This document shows, piece after piece, positions 26,675 through 34,799 of a DNA stretch of 64,000 nt. The position numbers were made by a program, and so were the translations under genes. How positions within the stretch are numbered: position 1 is the first letter of the stretch; every line of letters begins with the position of its first letter. The notes under the pieces were generated by a model. It was not told the DNA's origin. It did not search any database and saw nothing but the letters and a program-made list of their open reading frames with translations. The stretch comes from Evansella tamaricis (GTDB taxonomy: Bacteria > Bacillota > Bacilli > Bacillales > Salisediminibacteriaceae): the NCBI RefSeq assembly GCF_019042215.1, contig NZ_JAHQCS010000100.1, positions 1 through 64,000 on the forward strand. The letters run 5' to 3'.

Positions 26675-27817
26675 ATGTTGGAATTTGAAATGGATATGGA
26701 TCAGTTAGCGACAATAAAAGTAATCGGTGTAGGCGGCGGAGGTAGTAACGCTGTTAACCGAATGATTGAAAATGGATTACAAGGTGTAGACTTTATTGCT
26801 GTAAATACGGATGCGCAAGCCCTTCATTTATCAAAAGCAGAAACCAAACTGCAACTGGGAGGGAAGCTTACCCGTGGATTGGGTGCAGGTGCAAATCCAG
26901 AGGTTGGAAAAAAAGCTGCTGAGGAAAGCCGAGAGCACTTAGAGGAAATCCTTCATGGAGCAGATATGGTATTTATTACAGCAGGTATGGGTGGAGGAAC
27001 AGGAACAGGTGCTGCTCCTGTTATTGCAGAAATCGCTAGGGAAGCAGGAGCCTTGACTGTCGGTGTTGTAACACGCCCATTTACCTTTGAAGGCCGAAAG
27101 CGAATGATGCAGGCAGGGGGAGGGATTTCCCTGTTAAAAGAAAAAGTAGATACTCTTATTGTGATTCCGAACGACCGCTTGCTTGAAATTGTGGATAAAA
27201 ATACACCTATGCTTGAGGCATTTAGAGAAGCTGATAATGTGTTGCGTCAAGGTGTGCAAGGTATCTCCGATTTAATTGCAGTACCTGGGCTCATTAATTT
27301 GGATTTTGCCGATGTGAAAACTATTATGAGTGAAAAAGGTTCTGCCTTAATGGGTATTGGTGTAGCAACCGGAGAAAATCGTGCGGCAGAAGCTGCAAAA
27401 AAAGCGATTTCCTCACCGTTACTTGAGACTTCTATTGAAGGTGCCCAAGGGGTATTAATGAATATTACCGGTGGTGCTAATTTAAGTTTATTTGAAGTCC
27501 ATGAGGCAGCAGAAATTGTATCCTCTGCTTCTGATAGTGAAGTAAACATGATATTCGGTTCTGTAATTAATGAAGAACTGAAAGACGAGATTGTTGTAAC
27601 CGTTATAGCAACAGGCTTTGATGAGCATCAAAATGCCGAAAAGCCTACTGTGAATCGCCCGACGGCAATTAACAGATCAAAACCTTCTTCTGCAAGGGGA
27701 GACAATGTCAAGCAGGATATAAGTGGTACTCAAGGAACAAAGAAACCATCATCTGATGATGAACTGGATACTTTGGATATTCCGACATTTTTACGTAATC
27801 GCCGCAAACGGACATAA
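26675..27817 (+). CDS. ftsZ: Cell division protein FtsZ
   Basis: The 380-residue tubulin homologue polymerises with GTP into the Z-ring. The tubulin signature is GGGTGTG (106-112). [14 protein letters not shown] (18-31) is the nucleotide-binding start and VNTDAQAL (43-50) follows. The T7 catalytic loop lies near residue 205 ([14 protein letters not shown]). The C-terminal peptide [15 protein letters not shown] (365-379) is the docking site for FtsA and SepF, the latter encoded at 32558. The ATG follows AAGGAAGGATTGGGG. A strong terminator follows the gene. Confidence 0.98.
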   Translation: MLEFEMDMDQLATIKVIGVGGGGSNAVNRMIENGLQGVDFIAVNTDAQALHLSKAETKLQLGGKLTRGLGAGANPEVGKKAAEESREHLEEILHGADMVFITAGMGGGTGTGAAPVIAEIAREAGALTVGVVTRPFTFEGRKRMMQAGGGISLLKEKVDTLIVIPNDRLLEIVDKNTPMLEAFREADNVLRQGVQGISDLIAVPGLINLDFADVKTIMSEKGSALMGIGVATGENRAAEAAKKAISSPLLETSIEGAQGVLMNITGGANLSLFEVHEAAEIVSSASDSEVNMIFGSVINEELKDEIVVTVIATGFDEHQNAEKPTVNRPTAINRSKPSSARGDNVKQDISGTQGTKKPSSDDELDTLDIPTFLRNRRKRT

Positions 27818-27824
27818 TACAAAA

Positions 27825-27866
27825 AACAACCTTTAAGCAAATTTTTTGCCAAAGGTTGTTTTTTTG
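27825..27866 (+). terminator. Rho-independent terminator after ftsZ
   Basis: AACAACCTTT and AAAGGTTGTT pair perfectly, followed by a run of T. It ends the ftsA-ftsZ transcript. Confidence 0.92.
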
Positions 27867-27953
27867 CTTCTAAAAGAAAGCAAAAGTTTTCAAAATAATG
27901 TCTATAGTTTCAGCGACGAGTGTTTACTGCGGAAGTATCTTCCAATTGTCTCG

Positions 27954-28067
27954 ACGGACAGGACGTCCTAATATCGGGCATGCCACAGGACGTGGCGCTT
28001 TGCCCGATGAACGGACAGGACGTCCTAATATCGGGCATGCCACAGGACGTGGCGCCTTGCCCGATGA
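27954..28067. repeat. Two tandem 57-bp palindromic units after ftsZ
   Basis: Copies at 27954-28010 and 28011-28067 differ by about one base. Each contains a GGACGTCC palindrome, then ATCGGGCA (stem arm), a nested GCCAC/GTGGC hairpin around AGGAC, and TGCCCGAT (closing arm). An apparent open frame 27898-28224 runs through it because 57 is divisible by three. It repeats the peptide RTGRPNIGHATGRGALPDE and I do not regard it as a gene. In B. subtilis bpr lies between ftsZ and spoIIGA; here there is none. Confidence 0.85.
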
Positions 28068-28213
28068 ACGGACACTCTTCTATGTAATACTCGTAGAAGA
28101 ATACACATCGGCGCTAGCACTTTTCATAGAAGGCAATGGTGTCATAATTTCTCACAATATAAATAGAATTACAACATGTTCGAAATTACCCACTGACATA
28201 AACCTTGAAAAAC

Positions 28214-28278
28214 TGTCAAAATAAGTTGCTTTTACATGGCAAATAGTGACAGACTTAAAAATTATCTTGAGATATACT
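28214..28278 (+). promoter_or_regulatory. Candidate Spo0A-dependent promoter of spoIIGA-sigE
   Basis: GTGACA (28246-28251) and TATACT (28273-28278) are 21 bp apart, an unusually long spacing like that of the B. subtilis spoIIG promoter, which Spo0A~P activates. TGTCAAA (28214-28220) and, on the other strand, TCTGTCA overlapping the -35 (28248-28254) resemble 0A boxes. This is motif-based inference. Confidence 0.5.
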
Positions 28279-28310
28279 AGGTTCAAATTCCATTCGGACG
28301 GTGGATACTC

Positions 28311-29222
28311 TTGCAAATCTATTTAGATATTATATGGCTCTTAAATTTTTTAATTGATATGATGCTCCTTTCATTAACGGCAATCGTTTTAAAAAGGAAA
28401 ATCAAAAAATACAGGGTTGTAATCGGTGGTTTCATTGCCTCCCTTTACGTATTATTTTTGTTTACTCCCTTAGAAGCCATAGCACTGAACCCATTTGTCA
28501 AAGGAATTTACTCTATTTTAATCATCCTTGCTAGTTTTGGATTCCTGCGATTTCGACTTTTCATCCAAGCCTGGTTAACTTTTTATTTTGTGAATTTTGC
28601 AGTTGGAGGTGGATTGTTAGGACTACATTTTTTCCTTGAAACAGATACAAGCTTTATTAAAGGTACATTTGCTACTCAAACAAGTGGTTTTGGAAGTCCA
28701 ATTAGTTGGGTTTTTGTTCTCATTGGTTTTCCGATAATGTATTACTATTCAAGAAATAGATTGGAAAATATGGAGACAGAAAAATTGCGTTATGACCAAA
28801 TATATCCCGTTCGAGTGCAGGTAGCTGGATTGGAACTTGAATTAAAGGGTTTCTTAGATAGTGGGAATCGTTTGGAAGATCCTTTAACTAGGCGTTCCGT
28901 CATGATTATAGATATGACACAAGTGGGGAATCAATTCCCTGAATCAGTCGTAAATCTAACAAAAAGATCAATAGTGGCAGACGGACAACTCCCAAAACAA
29001 TTTGAAGGGAAAATGACAATGGTGCCATTTCGGACGGTGGGAGATACACAGCGGTACTTATGGGCAATCAAACCAGACGAAGTGGTTGTTTATGAAAATG
29101 GTATACCACACCTTTGTCATCACGTATTATTGGGGATGAGTTATACAGCATTGTCTGATCGTAAGGACTATACCTGTTTATTGAACCCTAAAATGATGCA
29201 GCAGAAAAGGCAAACATCGTAA
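28311..29222 (+). CDS. spoIIGA: Pro-SigE processing protease SpoIIGA
   Basis: The 303-residue protein has an N-terminal half of about five membrane helices (residues 4-150) and a C-terminal aspartic-protease-like domain. D183 lies in [12 protein letters not shown], the position and motif of the catalytic Asp. It sits in the forespore septum and cleaves the pro-sequence of SigE, the next gene, after signalling through SpoIIR. It starts with TTG at 28311, as is seen in Bacillus, after a GGTGGA site. The downstream sigE follows by 32 bp. Confidence 0.94.
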   Translation: MQIYLDIIWLLNFLIDMMLLSLTAIVLKRKIKKYRVVIGGFIASLYVLFLFTPLEAIALNPFVKGIYSILIILASFGFLRFRLFIQAWLTFYFVNFAVGGGLLGLHFFLETDTSFIKGTFATQTSGFGSPISWVFVLIGFPIMYYYSRNRLENMETEKLRYDQIYPVRVQVAGLELELKGFLDSGNRLEDPLTRRSVMIIDMTQVGNQFPESVVNLTKRSIVADGQLPKQFEGKMTMVPFRTVGDTQRYLWAIKPDEVVVYENGIPHLCHHVLLGMSYTALSDRKDYTCLLNPKMMQQKRQTS

Positions 29223-29254
29223 GTAACACATATTATAGAAGGGGGAAACAAAAC

Positions 29255-29974
29255 ATGAAAACTTTGAAATTGCGATTTAAACTCTGGTGGTATAAATTAT
29301 TAGCAAAAATCGGAATAAAATCAGATGAAGTATATTACATAGGCGGAAGTGAGGCTCTTCCTCCACCACTTACGAAAGAAGAAGAAGCATATCTCCTGAA
29401 AAAGCTCCCCAACGGCGATGAATCTGTCAGATCCGTATTAATCGAAAGGAACCTTCGACTCGTTGTGTATATTGCCAGGAAGTTTGAAAATACAGGGATT
29501 AATATTGAAGATCTGATCAGTATTGGAACGATTGGTCTTATTAAAGCAGTAAACACATTTGATCCTGAGAAAAAAATTAAACTTGCCACTTATGCTTCTC
29601 GATGTATTGAAAATGAAATACTGATGTACTTAAGACGTAATAACAAAATTCGTTCAGAAGTTTCATTTGATGAACCACTTAATATTGATTGGGACGGGAA
29701 TGAATTATTATTATCTGATGTCCTTGGGACAGAAGAAGATATCATCACAAAAGGTATTGAAGATAAGGTTGATAGAAAGCTACTCGTTAAATCATTAGAG
29801 ACATTGAATGATCGGGAGAAGCAAATTATGGAGCTTCGTTTTGGCCTTGCTGGAGACGAAGAAAAGACACAAAAAGATGTGGCAGATATGCTTGGAATTT
29901 CCCAATCCTATATTTCCAGATTGGAAAAACGGATAATCAAACGGCTCAGAAAAGAATTTAATAAAATGTTATAG
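29255..29974 (+). CDS. sigE: Pro-sigma-E, mother-cell sigma factor
   Basis: The 239-residue sigma-70 family factor carries an N-terminal basic pro-sequence (residues about 1-28, [20 protein letters not shown]), which SpoIIGA removes. Region 2 is at about 60-130 ([56 protein letters not shown]), and region 4 at about 185-236 ([35 protein letters not shown]). It directs early mother-cell transcription. The ATG follows AGAAGGGGGAAAC. A terminator separates it from sigG. Confidence 0.97.
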   Translation: MKTLKLRFKLWWYKLLAKIGIKSDEVYYIGGSEALPPPLTKEEEAYLLKKLPNGDESVRSVLIERNLRLVVYIARKFENTGINIEDLISIGTIGLIKAVNTFDPEKKIKLATYASRCIENEILMYLRRNNKIRSEVSFDEPLNIDWDGNELLLSDVLGTEEDIITKGIEDKVDRKLLVKSLETLNDREKQIMELRFGLAGDEEKTQKDVADMLGISQSYISRLEKRIIKRLRKEFNKML

Positions 29975-29993
29975 TGATTTTTGATAGATATGA

Positions 29994-30022
29994 CAAGGCT
30001 TGAAGGAATTTCAAGCCTTTTT
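29994..30022 (+). terminator. Rho-independent terminator after sigE
   Basis: AAGGCTTGA and TCAAGCCTT are perfect 9-bp arms, followed by TTTTTG. It separates sigE from the forespore gene sigG. Confidence 0.88.
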
Positions 30023-30038
30023 GTGATTAGGAAGCTCT

Positions 30039-30066
30039 GCATAAATTTCCCTTTCAAGGAGATACT
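30039..30066 (+). promoter_or_regulatory. Candidate SigF/SigG promoter of sigG
   Basis: GCATA (30039-30043) fits the SigF/SigG -35 and GGAGATACT (30058-30066) fits the -10 form GGnnAnACT, with a 14-bp spacer against the usual 15. It lies after the sigE terminator and before the ribosome site at 30091, as expected for forespore expression of sigG. Confidence 0.55.
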
Positions 30067-30103
30067 GATTCTTGTACATCAGCTCCTGTTGGGAGGGAAG
30101 ACA

Positions 30104-30889
30104 TTGACTCGCAATAAAGTAGAAATTTGTGGAGTGGACACATCAAAACTACCAGTGCTGAAGAACAAGGAAATGAGAATCCTCTTTGAGCAAATGCAAA
30201 ATGGGGATGAAACAGCAAGGGAAAAGCTCGTTAATGGTAACTTAAGACTTGTTTTAAGTGTCATTCAGCGGTTTAACAACCGTGGTGAATATGTGGATGA
30301 CTTGTTTCAAGTAGGCTGTATCGGATTAATGAAATCCATTGATAATTTTGATTTAGGCCAAAATGTAAAGTTTTCCACTTATGCTGTTCCCATGATCATT
30401 GGAGAAATCAGAAGATACCTGCGGGATAACAATCCAATTCGTGTCTCTAGATCGTTAAGGGACATTGCTTACAAAGCTCTTCAGGTAAGGGACAACTTAA
30501 TGAGTGAAAAGACAAGGGAACGTGAACCAACAGTACAGGAAATTGCCAAGGTACTGGATGTACCAAAGGAAGATATCGTATTTGCCCTCGATGCTATTCA
30601 GGATCCTGTATCACTATTTGAACCAATATATAACGATGGGGGAGACCCTATTTATGTAATGGATCAAATTAGTGATGACAAACAAAAGGATATTCAATGG
30701 ATTGAGGAAATTGCCCTTAAAGAGGCCATGGTTCGCTTAAATGACCGGGAGAAGATGATTCTTGATATGCGATTTTTTCAAGGAAAAACTCAGATGGAAG
30801 TTGCAGATGAGATTGGAATTTCCCAGGCTCAGGTATCACGGCTAGAAAAAGCGGCAATTCAACAAATGAATAAACACGCAAAGGAATGA
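30104..30889 (+). CDS. sigG: Late forespore sigma factor SigG
   Basis: The 261-residue factor is almost identical in its conserved regions to known SigG. The N-terminus reads MTRNKVEICGVDTSKLPVLK, region 2 contains NLRLVLSVIQRFNNRGEY and DLFQVGCIGLMKSIDNFDL (about 65-100), region 3 RSLRDIAYKALQVRDN, and region 4 LNDREKMILDMRFFQGKTQMEVADEIGISQAQVSRLEKAAI (about 210-250). A longer in-frame opening from 29981 runs through the terminator; TTG 30104 was chosen because GGGAGGG (30091-30097) precedes it and the family begins there. It directs late forespore genes. Confidence 0.97.
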   Translation: MTRNKVEICGVDTSKLPVLKNKEMRILFEQMQNGDETAREKLVNGNLRLVLSVIQRFNNRGEYVDDLFQVGCIGLMKSIDNFDLGQNVKFSTYAVPMIIGEIRRYLRDNNPIRVSRSLRDIAYKALQVRDNLMSEKTREREPTVQEIAKVLDVPKEDIVFALDAIQDPVSLFEPIYNDGGDPIYVMDQISDDKQKDIQWIEEIALKEAMVRLNDREKMILDMRFFQGKTQMEVADEIGISQAQVSRLEKAAIQQMNKHAKE

Positions 30890-30901
30890 GTTCCTTTACA
30901 T

Positions 30902-30957
30902 AGACTGTCTTTAAAGGTCTTTAACAAAAAGATCATTTTTAAGGCAGTCTTTTCTTT
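30902..30957 (+). terminator. Rho-independent terminator after sigG
   Basis: AGACTGTCTT and AAGGCAGTCT pair with one G-T, with a smaller internal pairing, followed by TTTCTTTT. Confidence 0.75.
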
Positions 30958-31000
30958 TACATTTTTGAAATCACTTTTCTCTTTTTTTCAAAACAGAATT

Positions 31001-31030
31001 GATATAACATGACCAAGTTGTGCATAGACT
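31001..31030 (+). promoter_or_regulatory. Possible SigE promoter of ylmC
   Basis: CATAGACT (31023-31030) differs from the SigE -10 consensus by one base, and GATATAAC (31001-31008), 14 bp upstream, resembles the -35 element. The neighbouring gene belongs to a sporulation-associated family. Weak evidence only. Confidence 0.35.
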
Positions 31031-31058
31031 GTATTGAACGGGAAAGGGGAGGACGAGG

Positions 31059-31325
31059 ATGCTTAAAATATCCGATATTCAATCAAAGGATATCGTTAAT
31101 TTATCAGATGGAAGATTACTGGGTCATATTTCTGATTTAGATATTAATTTGAATACTGGAAGAGTGGAAGCAATCATTTTAGGTGGGGGAAGAATGATGA
31201 ATTTATTTAATAGGGAAGAAGAAGTCATCATTCCTTGGAAGAACATCGTTAAAATCGGATCAGACGTCGTTCTTGTACGCTATAAAGGACATGGTCAAGA
31301 AGTAGATGATGATGATAATGACTAA
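31059..31325 (+). CDS. ylmC: PRC-barrel protein YlmC/YmxH family
   Basis: The 88-residue protein is a single PRC-barrel domain, a small beta-barrel of the YlmC/YmxH family that is common in endospore formers and often annotated as sporulation-associated. Features are LSDGRLLGHISDLDINLNTGRVEAIIL (15-41) and EEVIIPWKNIVKIGSDVVLVR (about 53-73), ending in an acidic tail (DDDDND). The molecular role is unknown. The ATG follows GGGGAGGACGAGG. B. subtilis ylmA and ylmB, which lie upstream of ylmC there, are absent. Confidence 0.88.
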   Translation: MLKISDIQSKDIVNLSDGRLLGHISDLDINLNTGRVEAIILGGGRMMNLFNREEEVIIPWKNIVKIGSDVVLVRYKGHGQEVDDDDND

Positions 31326-31327
31326 CG

Positions 31328-31358
31328 AAACCTCACTTATGTTGAGGTTTGTTTTTTT
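31328..31358 (+). terminator. Rho-independent terminator after ylmC
   Basis: AAACCTCA and TGAGGTTT form a perfect 8-bp stem followed by G and a run of T. Confidence 0.88.
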
Positions 31359-31376
31359 ATAAAAAATAATGGTTAT

Positions 31377-31696
31377 GTTTTGGCACTTTCGGGTAAATTG
31401 TCTAGCTCCAGCGCCTACTCGCAAGGGACTGCAAAAGTGGTGCTTTTCCACTTTTGCAGTCCCACTAAGCCACTTCGGAAGTGACAACAGAAGTCAAAGA
31501 GCGGACTTCAGGTTGTCATTCCTCCACTGCCCTACGCTCGTGTTCATAGGCGCTTACGCTTTTCTTTGTCTAGCTCCAGTGCCTACTCGCTGCGGGGCAC
31601 TTCGGAAGTGACAACAGAAGTCAAAGAGCGGACTTCAGGTTGTCATTCCTCCACTGCCCTACGCTCGTGTTCATAGGCGCTTACGCTTTTCTTATT
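31377..31696. repeat. Two adjacent copies of the dispersed hairpin repeat
   Basis: Copy 1 runs about 31397-31566 and copy 2 about 31567-31696. Both begin TGTCTAGCTCCAG(C/T)GCCTACTCGC and end with CATAGGCGCTTACGCTTTTCTT. Copy 1 contains a perfect 16-bp stem hairpin, GGGACTGCAAAAGTGG with CCACTTTTGCAGTCCC, which copy 2 lacks; the rest (CACTTCGGAAGTG hairpin and GACAAC/GTTGTC stem) is shared almost exactly. A TTTTGGCACTTTCGGGTA leader precedes copy 1. The block lies in the place of B. subtilis ylmD. The rest of the gap to ylmE holds only the ylmE promoter. Confidence 0.87.
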
Positions 31697-31770
31697 TTCA
31701 TTTTTTTGACAAAATAGCCTATTTTACAGCAGTTTTTTAAGAAAAGTTGAATGGACCTATAGGATAATCA

Positions 31771-31799
31771 TTGATTGATAAGCCAAGATTCATTATGAT
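31771..31799 (+). promoter_or_regulatory. SigA-type promoter of ylmE-sepF-ylmG-ylmH
   Basis: TTGATT (31771-31776) and TATGAT (31794-31799) are 17 bp apart, and the ylmE ribosome site AAGGAG lies at 31826-31831. Confidence 0.65.
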
Positions 31800-31839
31800 A
31801 ATGATATATGATTGTTGAAAATTGGAAGGAGATCGTACA

Positions 31840-32520
31840 GTGTCAATTTTGAATCGATTAAATGAAATAAGAGCAACCATTGATGCTGCTTGTGAACGAT
31901 CAGAATCAGGGGCAAAAAATGTAAACATCATTGCGGTAACTAAGTATGTTTCTGTAGAAAAAACAAAAGAAGTATTGGATGCTGGCGTTCTACATATTGG
32001 AGAAAATAGAGTGGAAGACAGTATGGAAAAAGTTCACACTCTCGGAGAACGGGGAATATGGCACTTTATTGGAAATTTACAATCTAAAAAAGTGAAACAG
32101 ATGATTGATAAGTTTGAATTCATCCATTCATTGGATCGTTTATCTTTAGCAAAAGAAATCAATAAGCGTGTTGCTCAAGGGGCAAAAGTAAAATGTTTTG
32201 TCCAAGTCAATGTTTCTGGAGAGGAAAGTAAGTCGGGTCTGAATCCAGAAGAAACATTCTCCTTTATACAAAAACTTGCTGCATTTCCTGCTATTGAAGT
32301 GATTGGATTAATGACAATGGCACCTTTTGTGGACGATGTGGAAACGGTTCGACCGTATTTCCGAAAATTACGGGAGTTAAGAGATGAGATTGCAGAAAAG
32401 GACTTAGAACACGCTCCCTGCAGAGAATTATCTATGGGAATGTCGAATGATTATGTGGTTGCTGTGGAAGAAGGAGCAACATTTGTTCGAATTGGTTCTG
32501 CATTAGTAGGAAAAGAATAA
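31840..32520 (+). CDS. ylmE: YggS/PLPBP-family pyridoxal phosphate homeostasis protein
   Basis: The 226-residue protein is the alanine-racemase-like TIM barrel of the YggS (PLPBP) family, which binds pyridoxal phosphate and buffers vitamin B6 without known catalytic turnover. The PLP lysine is K35 in IAVTKYVS. HIGENRVEDSMEK (near 51), WHFIGNLQSKKVK (near 73) and GLMTMAPF (near 155) with SMGMSNDYVVAVEEGATFVRIGSALVG (near 197-223) are family motifs. GTG 31840 was preferred to TTG 31822 because AAGGAG lies nine bases ahead. It leads the division gene group sepF-ylmG. Confidence 0.92.
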   Translation: MSILNRLNEIRATIDAACERSESGAKNVNIIAVTKYVSVEKTKEVLDAGVLHIGENRVEDSMEKVHTLGERGIWHFIGNLQSKKVKQMIDKFEFIHSLDRLSLAKEINKRVAQGAKVKCFVQVNVSGEESKSGLNPEETFSFIQKLAAFPAIEVIGLMTMAPFVDDVETVRPYFRKLRELRDEIAEKDLEHAPCRELSMGMSNDYVVAVEEGATFVRIGSALVGKE

Positions 32521-32557
32521 TGTATTCGAAGGAATTAACAATGTGAGGTGGGAAGGT

Positions 32558-32968
32558 ATGGGACTTAAAGGGAAGTTTAAACGATTCTTTGAACTTGAAG
32601 ATGAATATACTGAAGTGGATCTGGACGATAATGCAGTTAGAGACCAGTCCTTTGACACAAGAAGTGACCGGGATAAAAAAAATGTGGTCAGCCTTACGAG
32701 TATTCAAACCCAGGCTAAAGTAATGTTAATTGAACCCCATAGTTATGATGAAGTACAGGAAATAGCAGATCATTTAAAAAACCGAAAATCAGTTGTGATA
32801 AATTTGCAGCGTCTTCCTCACGAACAGGCTAAAAGAATTGTTGATTTTATCAGTGGGACAGTGTACGCTGTCGGAGGTAATATACAAAAATTAGGTTCCA
32901 ATATTTTTCTGTGTACCCCTGATAATGTGGATGTTTCAGGTTCTATTTCAGAGATGCTTCATGAGTAA
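32558..32968 (+). CDS. sepF: Cell division protein SepF
   Basis: The 136-residue protein has a short N-terminal amphipathic membrane-binding helix (MGLKGKFKRFFEL), an acidic linker and a C-terminal SepF globular domain (about 55-130, AKVMLIEPHSYDEVQEIADHLKNRKSVVINL). It binds the FtsZ C-terminus and is a membrane anchor of the Z-ring parallel to FtsA. ATG 32558 follows GAGGTGGGAAGG; an upstream in-frame start at 32543 is less likely because it would spoil the amphipathic helix. Confidence 0.94.
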   Translation: MGLKGKFKRFFELEDEYTEVDLDDNAVRDQSFDTRSDRDKKNVVSLTSIQTQAKVMLIEPHSYDEVQEIADHLKNRKSVVINLQRLPHEQAKRIVDFISGTVYAVGGNIQKLGSNIFLCTPDNVDVSGSISEMLHE

Positions 32969-32998
32969 TTCATTAAATTATTGAAGAGGAGTTTTATA

Positions 32999-33265
32999 AT
33001 GCTTGAAACACTAAGAATAGCAATAAATAACATTATTTTAATGTACTCTTTCCTTTGTATCATCTATATATTTATGTCCTGGTTTCCAAATGCAAGGGAA
33101 TCTGGATTTGGACAGTTTGTGGCAAAGCTAGTAGAACCTTATCTAGCACCTTTCCGTCAGATTATACCACCTCTAGGAATGATTGATATTTCCCCTATTG
33201 TAGCTATTTTAGTTTTACGTTTTTCTACAAATGGGGTGAACTTCCTCTTTTCATTAATACAATAA
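32999..33265 (+). CDS. ylmG: YggT-family membrane protein YlmG
   Basis: The 88-residue protein has two membrane helices (about 9-29 and 63-83) separated by a loop with the YggT-family motif WFPNARESGFGQFVAKLVEPYLAPFRQIIPP (31-61). The role is not well defined; in several bacteria and in chloroplasts, YggT relatives are linked to division or membrane organisation. The ATG follows AAGAGGAGTTTTATA. It lies between sepF and ylmH. Confidence 0.9.
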   Translation: MLETLRIAINNIILMYSFLCIIYIFMSWFPNARESGFGQFVAKLVEPYLAPFRQIIPPLGMIDISPIVAILVLRFSTNGVNFLFSLIQ

Positions 33266-33294
33266 TTATTTAATTGAAATCGGAGTGGGATGTT

Positions 33295-34068
33295 ATGAGT
33301 TTATATGTGCACTTTCGTAAGGAAGAGCACCCATTTGTGGATCAAGTACTGGAGTGGAAGGAGTTGGTTTTAGACCAATACCGTCCAAAGCTTACCGATT
33401 TCCTCGATCCGCGCCAACAGGAAATTGTACGTTCCCTTGTAGGTCACCAAGATGATTTACATGTCTCCTCCTGGGGAGGCCATAGTGATGCTGAAAGAAA
33501 ACGAATATTACTGTATCCATCCTATTTCGAACCTGATATATCAGATTATGATATTGTGGTCTTTGAATTGGAGTATCCTAGCAAGTTTATAACGATAGAG
33601 CATCGCCAAATACTGGGTGCCTTAATGAATGTTGGACTAAAGCGTGAAAAATTTGGGGATATTTTAAATAATGACATCCGTTTTCAAGTAATACTTGCAA
33701 AAGAAGTGGCAGATTTTGTGAAATGGAATTTCACATCTGTGGGGAAATCAAAAATTTCCTTGCGGGAAATTCTAACTACTGATATTCTCTCGTTAAAGGA
33801 ACAATACACACATTTGGAAGTAACTGTCTCCTCCCTTCGTTTGGACACAGTTATCGCTGAGGTGTACAAGCTTTCAAGATCAAAAGTAAAACCATTGATA
33901 GAATCGGGATTTGTTAAAGTAAATTGGAAAGTAATTGAGGATCCAAGCTTTTCTCTTCAAGTAAATGATGTTCTTTCGGTCCGTGGGAAGGGAAGATGTG
34001 AATTCGTTTCAAACAATGGAAAAACGAAAAAGGATAAATGGCGTATTAACGTACGTTTTCCAAAATAA
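33295..34068 (+). CDS. ylmH: S4-domain RNA-binding protein YlmH
   Basis: The 257-residue protein has an N-terminal and middle YlmH-specific region and a C-terminal S4 RNA-binding domain (about 180-240, LRLDTVIAEVYKLSRSKVKPLIESGFVKVNWKVIED). In B. subtilis YlmH has been linked to ribosome-associated quality control, binding stalled 50S subunits, which ties it to rqcH at 55807. The ATG follows CGGAGTGGGA (33281-33290). The upstream in-frame start at 33274 lacks such a site. Confidence 0.9.
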   Translation: MSLYVHFRKEEHPFVDQVLEWKELVLDQYRPKLTDFLDPRQQEIVRSLVGHQDDLHVSSWGGHSDAERKRILLYPSYFEPDISDYDIVVFELEYPSKFITIEHRQILGALMNVGLKREKFGDILNNDIRFQVILAKEVADFVKWNFTSVGKSKISLREILTTDILSLKEQYTHLEVTVSSLRLDTVIAEVYKLSRSKVKPLIESGFVKVNWKVIEDPSFSLQVNDVLSVRGKGRCEFVSNNGKTKKDKWRINVRFPK

Positions 34069-34161
34069 TTTGTCGTTTAAGAAGGGAATAACGACAGAGT
34101 TGTCGAAAAAGAATAGATAGGACTTGGAAAGATTTTAAAATTTGTTGGAGGTGGCTTTCTG

Positions 34162-34671
34162 ATGCCGTTAACACCCTTAGATATCCATAATAAAGAATTT
34201 ACTAGAGGGTTTCGTGGTTATGATGAGGATGAGGTAAATGAATTTTTAGATCAAGTAATAAAAGATTATGAAATGGTCATCCGCGAGAAGAAAGAATTAT
34301 ATGACCGTGTGAATGAATTAGAAGAGAAGTTAGGACACTTCTCGAATATTGAAACAACCTTGAATAAATCCATTTTAATCGCTCAGGAAACTGCGGAAGA
34401 TGTGAAAAGAAATGCAGAGAAAGAAGCGAAGCTCATTATTAAAGAATCCGAGAAGAATGCGGATCGAATCATTAATGAAGCTTTGTCGAAGTCCAGGAAA
34501 GTTGCATTGGAAGTTGAAGAACTGAAGAAGCAGGCATCTGTGTATCGAACTCGTTTTAAAATGTTAATTGAAGCTCAACTAGAACTTTTAAGCACAGAGG
34601 ATTGGGACGATTTAAGTAGTAAGGAAGAAAATTTAGATATTGATAACCATAGTCGTTATGAAAATGTATAA
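34162..34671 (+). CDS. divIVA: Cell division initiation protein DivIVA
   Basis: The 169-residue protein senses negative membrane curvature at the poles and septum. The N-terminal membrane-binding domain is MPLTPLDIHNKEFTRGFRGYDEDEVNEFLDQVIKDYE (first 37 residues, shown by its hallmark GYDxDEVNEFLD). Two coiled-coil segments follow (about 28-60 and 65-135). The ATG follows GGAGGTGGCTTTCTG. In this neighbourhood it comes after the ylm genes and before the ileS T-box leader. Confidence 0.95.
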   Translation: MPLTPLDIHNKEFTRGFRGYDEDEVNEFLDQVIKDYEMVIREKKELYDRVNELEEKLGHFSNIETTLNKSILIAQETAEDVKRNAEKEAKLIIKESEKNADRIINEALSKSRKVALEVEELKKQASVYRTRFKMLIEAQLELLSTEDWDDLSSKEENLDIDNHSRYENV

Positions 34672-34677
34672 AGTAGC

Positions 34678-34707
34678 TTGACGCAAACTCAGGTATTATC
34701 ATATACT
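34678..34707 (+). promoter_or_regulatory. SigA-type promoter of the ileS leader
   Basis: TTGACG (34678-34683) and TATACT (34702-34707) are separated by 18 bp, immediately after divIVA and before the T-box stem I. Confidence 0.65.
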
Positions 34708-34799
34708 TTAATAAGATTTTTGCATAAGTTTAATAGAAACAGGAAATGGTCTATTTTAAACTAAAAATGGTAATAATTCGTGATAAGGAATAAAAATGA

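Noticed and set aside
27898-28224. Open frame of 108 codons after ftsZ
   Set aside because: It consists mostly of a translated 57-bp tandem palindrome, has no good ribosome site and no recognisable family.
29981-30103. Upstream extension of sigG
   Set aside because: It runs through the sigE terminator and the forespore promoter, and SigG relatives begin at the TTG with MTRNKVEICG.
31369-31611. Open frame of 80 codons through the repeat block
   Set aside because: It is made of repeated hairpin sequence in the dispersed element, with no homology or initiation signal.
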